From assembly GCF_039912695.1 (NCBI RefSeq), contig NZ_JBDSPJ010000022.1, forward strand, positions 346,228 to 410,227: 64,000 nt of DNA, given 5' to 3'. Shown here piece by piece: positions 1-6,597 of the stretch (within the stretch, counting starts at the first letter, position 1; the number at the start of each line of letters is the position of its first letter). This stretch comes from Pseudolysinimonas_A sp039912695. GTDB taxonomy: Bacteria; Actinomycetota; Actinomycetes; Actinomycetales; Microbacteriaceae. Under the pieces are notes generated by a model, which did not search any database, was not told the DNA's origin, and saw nothing but the letters and a program-made list of their open reading frames with translations. The translations under genes were made by a program, and so were the position numbers.

Positions 1-449
1 CGCCGTTCGTCACCGTCGCGTACCTCGCCTGGCTGCTGTTCTGGTGGCCGATGGTCGAACTAGCGAAGGATGTCTTGGTCATCCGCAATCCGCTGCGTAC
101 CTTCGACATCGACTGGGAGGCGATCGACGAGGTGAAGAACCAGTTCTCGCTGGTCGTGACGGCGGCGGGCCGGTCAATCACAGCCTGGGCCGCACCTGCC
201 CCCCGGCGACGACCCAACCCGCGGCTGCTGCGCCGTGGCATCGAGCCCGACCGTGACAAGCGTGACATGGGGCTCGCGGGTGCCGTCCAGCGTGAGGCAT
301 CGAAACGCCGAGCAACGGCTGCCGCTTCATCGGGCGCCGCATCGACCGGCACCGCTTCTGCCGGAGGCGTCGTGACGCGGTGGAACGTACTGCCCGCCGC
401 GGCCGCCGTGATGCTCGCCGCGATCTCGGTCATCTCGGCACTCGTCTGA
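1..449 (+). CDS. PH-domain membrane protein, 5' end outside window
   Basis: The reading frame is open from base 3 and ends at a TGA at 447-449, so the start codon lies outside the window. The visible N-terminal part is a hydrophobic stretch (PFVTVAYLAWLLFWWP), which looks like the end of a membrane hairpin. It is followed by a short beta-rich segment, VLVIRNPLRTFDIDWEAI, typical of the bacterial PH-like domain found in small actinobacterial membrane proteins. A low-complexity Ala/Ser/Thr linker and a C-terminal membrane helix (about 20 residues, VLPAAAAVMLAAISVISALV) follow. The family call rests on the pattern IRNP-x-R-T-F-D-I-x-W. The role is unknown. It converges on the permease gene ending at 463. 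Confidence 0.65.
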   Translation, partial: PFVTVAYLAWLLFWWPMVELAKDVLVIRNPLRTFDIDWEAIDEVKNQFSLVVTAAGRSITAWAAPAPRRRPNPRLLRRGIEPDRDKRDMGLAGAVQREASKRRATAAASSGAASTGTASAGGVVTRWNVLPAAAAVMLAAISVISALV

Positions 450-462
450 GCGCTTCCCCGGG

Positions 463-1527
463 TCATCGGGTCAACTCCCCATCGGAGCGCGCGCGGCGAA
501 ACGGTCGAGCGATGAGGCTCGCCAACTGGCGGTAGGGGCCCGCCTTGCGCGGCATCCGGCGCTGACGCGGATCGAACGCATCGCGCAGGCCGTCACCGAT
601 GAAGTTGATCGCCAACACGATGGTGATCAGAATCGCGCCGGGCCACCAGAACAGCCAGGGCCGGGTGGTGAACGAGGTCTGGTAGAGCGCCAAGATCTGC
701 CCAAGCGAAACGTCGGGCGGGTTGATCCCGAAGCCCAGGAAGCTGAGGGCCGCCTCGAGCAGGATCGCCCCGCTCATCGTCAGAGAGAGGTTGACGATCA
801 GGATGCCCGCGGTGCTGGGCAGGATGTGACGGAAGATGATGCGTGCATTCGAGGCGCCGGCAACGCGGGCCGCATCCACGAATTCTCGTTCGCGGAGGCT
901 GAAGAACTCGCCGCGCACGAGGCGGGCCAGGACCGCCCACCCGAAGATGCCCAACATCGCGGCCAGGACGAACGCACCCTGTGCGCCGAACGCTCGACCG
1001 ACAATCGCGCCGAGGATGACGACCGGAACGATGATGATCACATCGGTGAGGCGCATCAGCACCGCGTCCACCCAGCCGCGGTAGAAGCCGGCCAGGGCGC
1101 CGATCACGACACCAATGACGCCAGCTACCGCGGTGTAGACGAACATGACGATGATTGACTGCTGAGAACCGCGCATGACCTGCGCGAACACGTCATGGCC
1201 GATGTCGTCCTGCCCGAGCGGATGATTGCCGAAGCTGAACGGGAAGTCGTAGGTCGGGGCACCCGACGGGCGCTCAATGTCGGTGTAATGGATGTAGTCG
1301 AACTTCCACCACCCAGGAACGTGCAGACCGAACACGTCGAAGCCCACCGACGAGAACGAGAACACGATGATGAAGAGGAGGAAGCCGAGCGACACCATCG
1401 CGGGGATGTTGCGCACGAAACGTCGGATGACGATCTGCCCTTGGGAGAGACCGGCTTCGGCGCGCTGCTCGATCGTGACGATGTCCGACGGCGACTCGGA
1501 CGGGAGACTGGCGAGAGGGTTCGACAT
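463..1527 (-). CDS. Peptide/nickel-type ABC transporter permease (DppC/OppC family)
   Basis: 354 residues, the usual length for the C-type inner-membrane subunit of peptide importers. An N-terminal cytoplasmic tail with a first helix (about residues 37-60) precedes the OppC N-terminal segment and five further helices. The EAA loop that contacts the ATPase is seen around residue 215 as EREFVDAARVAGASN. The ATG lies 2 nt after the stop of the upstream permease, so the two are translationally coupled. It is the last gene of the importer cluster in view; no OppD/OppF ATPase follows, because the next gene is on the other strand. The substrate cannot be read from the sequence; oligopeptides are the default for the family. 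Confidence 0.9.
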   Translation of the reverse strand: MSNPLASLPSESPSDIVTIEQRAEAGLSQGQIVIRRFVRNIPAMVSLGFLLFIIVFSFSSVGFDVFGLHVPGWWKFDYIHYTDIERPSGAPTYDFPFSFGNHPLGQDDIGHDVFAQVMRGSQQSIIVMFVYTAVAGVIGVVIGALAGFYRGWVDAVLMRLTDVIIIVPVVILGAIVGRAFGAQGAFVLAAMLGIFGWAVLARLVRGEFFSLREREFVDAARVAGASNARIIFRHILPSTAGILIVNLSLTMSGAILLEAALSFLGFGINPPDVSLGQILALYQTSFTTRPWLFWWPGAILITIVLAINFIGDGLRDAFDPRQRRMPRKAGPYRQLASLIARPFRRARSDGELTR

Positions 1528-1529
1528 GG

Positions 1530-3056
1530 TCAGCTCACCCGGATTCTGGGGTCGAGAGCGGTATAGGCGAGGTCAGCGAGCAGGTTGAAGACGAGCGCGA
1601 AGATGCTCGTCACGAGGAACACGCCCATGATCGGATTCAAATCAACTTGGCGCAGTGCATTGACGAACAGCAAGCCCATGCCTTTCCAGGCAAACACCGT
1701 TTCGGTGATGACGGCGCCGCCGATCAGACCACCGAGGTCGAAGGCGACGATCGTCGCGATCGGAATGAGCGCGTTGCGGAACGCGTGTCGCATGATGACC
1801 GTGCGCTCGGGCAGACCCTTCGCGCGCGCGGTGCGCACGTAGTCCATGCTCATCACCTCAAGCAAGCTGCCTCGCGAGTACCGGCTATACGCGGCAAGGG
1901 AGATGAGCATGATCGTCAGCGTCGGGAGCAGCACGTGGCTGAAAGAGTCGACCGCCGTGAGCCAGATGCTGCCGTTCAAGTTCGGGGTCTCGGAGCCGAT
2001 CGTCGCGATCGGGCGGCCGCTGGTGTTCTGCATCAGGTCGGGCCAGGCACCCATGATGCGGTCGATCAAGACCGCGCCCGCCGAGAAGAAGGCGGTAATG
2101 ACGGCGGCGCGAATCGAGACTCGCCGGTCGTCACCGCCGAACAGCCAGCCCACCGCGGCGCCGATCAGCAGGGCGATCACGGCAAGCCCGATGATCGCGC
2201 CCCAGTTGGGGAAGTAGTAGAAGGCGAACTGCACCGGCCACCACGAGATCACACCGATGAGTGCCGTGGTCAGGGCGGCACCCAGAGCGCGGCGGTTGGA
2301 CAGGCCGGTCGTCAACTGGGTGGCGACGACCGCCGCGATCACCCCGATGATGCCAATCCAGAGCGGACCGAGGTTCGGCTGAAGAAAGAAGTTGCTGACG
2401 TTCGCATAAATCAACACGGCGGCAGAGGCGACGGTGCCTCCGGCAAAGTTGATTCCCCAGCGTCGTAACTGCCCGCCCATAGCGCTCGCCCAGATAAAAC
2501 CGGCCACGATCGAGATGACGACGATCGCCACGGTGGGGATCACCGGATGTTGAAGGAAGTCGTTGAAGCCGATCGCCACATTCAGTTTGAGCAACTGACC
2601 CACCCAGAACACCGGGAGGGCGAAGAAGACGAAGGCGACGAGAGTGACGGCGTAGTCGAAGCCGCTGTACTGACGCAGCGCCGAGATCATGCCGATCGCG
2701 ATACCGAAGGTGATGGCGAGCAGGCTCGCGACGGTGACGAGCTGCAGGGTTGACCACATCGACTGACCGAGCACGGTCGTGACGTCGAGGCCGCTGAGGG
2801 TCTGGCCGAGGTCGAGATCGCCGACGAAAAGTTTGAGCACGCCGCCGAGCCAAATGAAGTAACGCAACGGTGGTGAGACGTCGAGGTGCAGTCGCTGGGT
2901 GGCGGCTGCAATGAGCTGCGCCTTATTGGGTGCGGTCGAACCGCGGAGGGTTTCAAGCGGGTCACCAGCGTTGGCGGCCATGACGTAGATCAGGAAGCTG
3001 GCGGCGAAGATGACCAGGACGATGATCAACAACCGTCGGATGACATAGGCGAACAC
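1530..3056 (-). CDS. Peptide-type ABC transporter permease (DppB/OppB family), enlarged form
   Basis: The GTG start at 3054-3056 is preceded by AGAAGGGA and gives 508 residues starting VFAYVIRRLLIIVLVIF. The open frame continues upstream but without hydrophobic or conserved sequence. DppB-type permeases are usually about 310-340 residues. Here the N-terminal helices and the C-terminal half with the EAA loop (SMDYVRTARAKGLPE) are normal, but roughly 150 extra residues with several additional hydrophobic segments sit in the middle (about 180-340). It pairs with the DppC-like gene 2 nt downstream and with the lipoprotein upstream across a stem-loop. Long forms like this occur in actinobacteria; the function of the insert is not known to me. 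Confidence 0.88.
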   Translation of the reverse strand: MFAYVIRRLLIIVLVIFAASFLIYVMAANAGDPLETLRGSTAPNKAQLIAAATQRLHLDVSPPLRYFIWLGGVLKLFVGDLDLGQTLSGLDVTTVLGQSMWSTLQLVTVASLLAITFGIAIGMISALRQYSGFDYAVTLVAFVFFALPVFWVGQLLKLNVAIGFNDFLQHPVIPTVAIVVISIVAGFIWASAMGGQLRRWGINFAGGTVASAAVLIYANVSNFFLQPNLGPLWIGIIGVIAAVVATQLTTGLSNRRALGAALTTALIGVISWWPVQFAFYYFPNWGAIIGLAVIALLIGAAVGWLFGGDDRRVSIRAAVITAFFSAGAVLIDRIMGAWPDLMQNTSGRPIATIGSETPNLNGSIWLTAVDSFSHVLLPTLTIMLISLAAYSRYSRGSLLEVMSMDYVRTARAKGLPERTVIMRHAFRNALIPIATIVAFDLGGLIGGAVITETVFAWKGMGLLFVNALRQVDLNPIMGVFLVTSIFALVFNLLADLAYTALDPRIRVS

Positions 3057-3096
3057 AGCGCCGTGTCCCTTCTGTTGAGTGGGATGTTCCACAACG

Positions 3097-3132
3097 GGAG
3101 GGGTGCCGGGGCATTGAGCCCGGCACCCCTCC
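3097..3132 (-). terminator. Perfect 14-bp stem-loop between binding protein and permease genes
   Basis: GGAGGGGTGCCGGG at 3097-3110 is exactly complementary to 3119-3132, with an 8-nt loop. It sits in the 92-nt gap between the stop of the solute-binding lipoprotein and the start of dppB. No U-run follows on the minus strand. It is therefore more likely a partial terminator or a 3' mRNA stabiliser that keeps the binding-protein transcript in excess over the permeases, a common arrangement for ABC importers. Confidence 0.7.
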
Positions 3133-3148
3133 TTAGTTGCGGTTCCGG

Positions 3149-5002
3149 CTAGCCGGCGGCCGGCGACGCGGTAACGCCGACCGGGGTCCACTTCCAGAAG
3201 TTCCAGAAGTACTGCGGGGTGATGGGCATCGCGGTCACGCCGGACACCTTGCTCTCATCCCACGCCGTGAGTCCCGGGAACTGGAAGATCGGCACGGTCC
3301 ACGCCTGCGCGCCCATGGCCTTCTCAGCGTCGACGAGGAGCGAGTCGGCCTTGGCGCCGTCAGACTCGGTGTCGATTGCCTTGAATGCTGCATCCACGTC
3401 CGGGTCCGACCATCCGTAGTAGTTGTTCGCACCCTTAGTGATGTAGTTCGGACCATTCTGAGTGCGGCCCGTGTTGTTCAGGATCCACGCGAAGAGCGCG
3501 GCGTCATACGACGTCTGCTTCGTGTCAAGGTCCCCTGACCAAGTGGTCGACGACGCGTTGATCAGGTTGAAGCCTGCCTCCGCAGCGATCGGCGCCCAGA
3601 GCCCGTACTCGGCGTTACGTCGAGTGTTTGTCTGGCTGAACAGCAGTCGCACGTCGACCGGCGTGGTGATGCCGGCATCGGTGAGAATCTGCTTCGCACC
3701 CGCGGTGTCCGGAACTTCGAGCTCCGGGAGACCGTTGACGGCGGCAGCCTTGTCGGCCCCGTCAGTGCCCGGGAAGAACACCAGGCTGTTCATGACCTCT
3801 GCGTTGCTCTGCAGGGGCTTGACCAGCTTGTCAATGATGTCCTGACGCGGGATCGTCTTCAGGAATGCCTGGCGGACGGCGAGAGCCTTCTTCGCGTCGC
3901 CACCGTAGGAGGCCGGGTCAAACGGACCGCCGTTGGTGACCTGAAGGTCGACGTGCTCGAACGAACCCTCGGACGCGCCGACGTAGGCGACGTTCGGGAT
4001 GCCCGCGGCAAGTGCAGCCGCGATGTCCGGAGTCGGCTGGCCGGCGGCGATCTGAATCTCACCGTTCTGGAGAGCCGTCAACTGAGCCTGCGAATCCGGG
4101 ATGGCACGCACGGTGATCGTCTGGAACTTCGGCGAGGGGCCCCACGTGTAGTTGGGGTTCGCCGTGAGGGTGACGGAGTCGTCGGCCTTCATGCCCGTGA
4201 TCGTGTACGCGTAGTTCGACAGCAGCGCCTGCTTGTGAGCGGCGTCCGGCATCACGTTGAACGTGTAGTCGTTGTTGTACGACTTCGATACCGGAGCGAG
4301 GAAGGTGTAGTCGGCATCCTGAACGGCCTTGATCAAGTCAGACTTCGCCTTGGCTGCGTCGGTGTCGTACTTGCCCGGGTAGGCCATCTGAACCGTGCCG
4401 TGCGCCGAAACGCCGATCGGGCTCACGAGCTCCCAGTCCGCATACGGCTTGTCGTACACGACCGTCATCGAGCGGTTGTCGTCGCTGAGCGTCGGGACGG
4501 CCGACACGAGGTCGAAACCGGTTCCCTCGGCAGCGCCGGTGTTCCAGAACGTGCCGGTCTGGCTCGTCACTGCTCCGGTGTCTTCGTCGGTCTCAGCCTT
4601 GCCGTCGGTGCGGTGGGTGGTGATGGAGGCCCAGTAGAGGAGCATGTCCGCGCCGTCGACGGCAGTGCCGTCGGACCACTTGACGCCGGGGTTGATCGTG
4701 TACTTAACGGTCAACGGGTCGTCGGAGGTCTTCGCGTAGGTGCCGAAGTCGGTGTTCTTGACGAGGTTCGGCGTGTCGTCGTAGTAGCTGAACCCATCAA
4801 GGGCCATGTACGCGACTTGCGCGTTGTACAGGCTGTTGAGGTTGGTCAACGCGGTGTTGTAGCCGCTGAAGACGTCGTTCATGGCGACCGTGATGTTGGT
4901 GCCTGCGACAATCTCCGATGCGCGCGGCGGTGTGCAGCCGCTCAGGGCGATGGCGCTGGCAAGGACGACTGCCCCTGCTGCCACGAGCCTCTTGGATCTC
5001 AC
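3149..5002 (-). CDS. ABC transporter solute-binding lipoprotein, family 5 (peptide type)
   Basis: The GTG start at 5000-5002 follows AGGAGGAAC at 7-nt spacing and opens a lipoprotein signal peptide: RSKRLV, a hydrophobic core, then the lipobox LSGC. The longer open frame upstream has neither. The mature part is typical of SBP_bac_5, with the WSDG segment (NPGVKWSDGTAVDGADM) around residue 125. The total of 617 residues is slightly longer than the family mean. It captures the substrate outside the membrane for the two permeases downstream. High expression relative to the permeases is suggested by the strong ribosome binding site and the intergenic stem-loop. Confidence 0.92.
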   Translation of the reverse strand: MRSKRLVAAGAVVLASAIALSGCTPPRASEIVAGTNITVAMNDVFSGYNTALTNLNSLYNAQVAYMALDGFSYYDDTPNLVKNTDFGTYAKTSDDPLTVKYTINPGVKWSDGTAVDGADMLLYWASITTHRTDGKAETDEDTGAVTSQTGTFWNTGAAEGTGFDLVSAVPTLSDDNRSMTVVYDKPYADWELVSPIGVSAHGTVQMAYPGKYDTDAAKAKSDLIKAVQDADYTFLAPVSKSYNNDYTFNVMPDAAHKQALLSNYAYTITGMKADDSVTLTANPNYTWGPSPKFQTITVRAIPDSQAQLTALQNGEIQIAAGQPTPDIAAALAAGIPNVAYVGASEGSFEHVDLQVTNGGPFDPASYGGDAKKALAVRQAFLKTIPRQDIIDKLVKPLQSNAEVMNSLVFFPGTDGADKAAAVNGLPELEVPDTAGAKQILTDAGITTPVDVRLLFSQTNTRRNAEYGLWAPIAAEAGFNLINASSTTWSGDLDTKQTSYDAALFAWILNNTGRTQNGPNYITKGANNYYGWSDPDVDAAFKAIDTESDGAKADSLLVDAEKAMGAQAWTVPIFQFPGLTAWDESKVSGVTAMPITPQYFWNFWKWTPVGVTASPAAG

Positions 5003-5262
5003 GGTGGTTCCTCCTGTGTGCAGATGTGAGCGAGGCACGGAGGCGGACCCCGACGTGCCACGCCGGATAGTACTGACCCTAAAGAGGGGGTGACCGCTGG
5101 GCAAAATTACTGAGAGGAATCGTTACACGGCGGAAACGAGGTCTGAGGATTCTTGCGCCAACGCGTGGATCGTGCACAAAACAGGCGCGCGACGCAAGAA
5201 TCTTGCAAACAGGCTGAACCGACCTTGTATTTTGCCGCAGAAGCGCGGCGTACGATCGAAAC
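5003..5262. promoter_or_regulatory. Divergent promoter region with a spaced 10-bp inverted repeat
   Basis: This 260-bp gap separates the importer (minus) from the DCC gene (plus). A perfect inverted repeat GATTCTTGCG (5148-5157) / CGCAAGAATC (5193-5202) is spaced by 35 bp, so its centres lie about 45 bp apart on the DNA. On the minus strand TACTAT (5073-5068) is a plausible -10 for the lipoprotein gene. On the plus strand TACGAT (5251-5256) lies six bases before the GTG of the DCC gene, the geometry of a leaderless promoter. The repeat could be a looping or paired operator; that is inference. Confidence 0.45.
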
Positions 5263-5706
5263 GTGGCATCCCGAACGGCCTTGCTGGTCTTTGACGGCGA
5301 TTGTGCGTTCTGTACAACGTGGGTGCACCGCCTCGAGCGCGTGCTCCCCGTCTTTCCGGAGTCCCAACCGTGGCAATGGTTGGCACTGGATGACCTCGGC
5401 CTGAGCCGGCACGACGTGACCCATTACGTCTGGTACTTGGTGGGAGGCAAGCGCTTCCGTGGCCACGCCGCCGTTGCCGCTCTGCTTCGATCTCAGAACA
5501 ACATCGGCTGGCGCTTCCTCGGCAACCTGCTCATCACTCCCCCGTTCTCGTGGGCTGCCGCGATCGCCTACGCCTTCATCGCGCGCTTCCGTCACCGCCT
5601 GCCTGGGGGAACGGCAGCTTGCGCGCTGGAGACTAGAGGCGAGGCCATTTCTGGCCTCGTCGGCGACGCCAGCGCCGACGAGGTTCCCGCTCGCCGGAAC
5701 ACCTAG
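5263..5706 (+). CDS. DCC family (DUF393) thiol-disulfide-type protein
   Basis: 147 residues from a GTG that coincides with the expected transcription start (TACGAT at 5251-5256, six-base gap, no ribosome binding site). The signature D-G-D-C-x-x-C is at residues 11-17 (DGDCAFC), directly after the first beta-strand, as in the DCC family named for Asp-Cys-Cys. Members have a thioredoxin-like fold and are presumed to be oxidoreductases, but no substrate is established. The C-terminal third carries a hydrophobic segment (FSWAAAIAYAFIARF). The CPBP protease gene starts 2 nt after its stop, so they form a two-gene unit. Confidence 0.85.
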   Translation: MASRTALLVFDGDCAFCTTWVHRLERVLPVFPESQPWQWLALDDLGLSRHDVTHYVWYLVGGKRFRGHAAVAALLRSQNNIGWRFLGNLLITPPFSWAAAIAYAFIARFRHRLPGGTAACALETRGEAISGLVGDASADEVPARRNT

Positions 5707-5708
5707 GC

Positions 5709-6491
5709 GTGACAACTCCCGCACCGCTTTCCCGCCGCCGGATCGGCTGGGAGATCGGGATCGTGCTCGCCGTCTCGCTCGGGATGTCGGCCCTCTACGC
5801 AATCGTCATCCTGATCAACCGGGCCACCCTCGAGACACCCATCGGGCAGCAGACGGCGACGATCGTGCCCAGCCGCGACCCGCGCGAGATCTTCGACCTC
5901 CTCTATCAACTGCTGGGCATCGCCTCGGACCTCGCCCCGGTCGCCCTGGTGTGCTATCTCCTCTGGTCTGTCTCGAAGCCCCACCTCGGCCGCCTCGGGA
6001 TCGACGGACAGCATCCCATTCGGGATGTTCTCCTCGGTCTCGCGATCGCCGTCCCGATCGGCGTCGCCGGACTCGGCATCTACCTGATTGGTCGACAACT
6101 CGGCATCGGCGTCGGCATCAACGCCTCAGGTCTCACCGACCACTGGTGGACAATCCCGATCCTGCTGCTCATCGCCGCCCGCGCCGCCCTACAGGAAGAG
6201 ATCATCATGATCGGCTACCTGTACTCACGCCTCGGCGAGGCCCGCTGGGGACGCTGGCAGATCATCCTGTTCTCTGCCGCCATCCGCGGGACCTACCACC
6301 TGTACCAGGGCTTCGGAGCCTTCTTCGCCAACTTCGCCATGGGAGTGGTGTTCGGCTGGTTCTACTCCCGGGGCACAGAGCGCCGCGTGATCCCGCTCGT
6401 CGTCACACACTTCACGATCGACGCGGTCGTCTTCGTAGGAGCCCCAGCGGCCGCAGCCGCCTGGCCCGCCCTCTTCAGCACCTCCGGATAG
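5709..6491 (+). CDS. CPBP family intramembrane metalloprotease
   Basis: 260 residues with about eight hydrophobic segments. The three CPBP (CAAX protease and bacteriocin-processing) motifs are in order: Q-E-E in LQEEIIMIGYLYSRL, the R-G-T-Y-H segment (AAIRGTYHLYQGFGAF), and H-F-T-I-D near the C-terminus. The usual Arg of the EExxxR motif is replaced by Gly (EEIIMIG), a variant seen in actinobacterial members. It is coupled to the DCC-family gene upstream with a 2-nt gap. Family members process prenylated or small peptides within the membrane; the target here is unknown. A strong stem-loop follows at 6511-6579. Confidence 0.85.
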   Translation: MTTPAPLSRRRIGWEIGIVLAVSLGMSALYAIVILINRATLETPIGQQTATIVPSRDPREIFDLLYQLLGIASDLAPVALVCYLLWSVSKPHLGRLGIDGQHPIRDVLLGLAIAVPIGVAGLGIYLIGRQLGIGVGINASGLTDHWWTIPILLLIAARAALQEEIIMIGYLYSRLGEARWGRWQIILFSAAIRGTYHLYQGFGAFFANFAMGVVFGWFYSRGTERRVIPLVVTHFTIDAVVFVGAPAAAAAWPALFSTSG

Positions 6492-6510
6492 GCGGACGAG
6501 CGGAGCGGCG

Positions 6511-6579
6511 CCCGGAAGGGATGCGCGAGTCGATCGGGGTAGGGGTCCCCGCTCTCTCGGCTCGCGCATCCCTTCCGGG
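6511..6579. terminator. Perfect 19-bp inverted repeat between convergent genes
   Basis: CCCGGAAGGGATGCGCGAG (6511-6529) is exactly complementary to 6561-6579, with a 31-nt loop that itself contains a G/C-rich sub-hairpin. It lies between the convergent ends of the CPBP protease and gcvP, so it probably stops transcription from both sides. There is no strong U-tract on either strand. Confidence 0.75.
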
Positions 6580-6597
6580 TGACGCGGCAACGAACAA

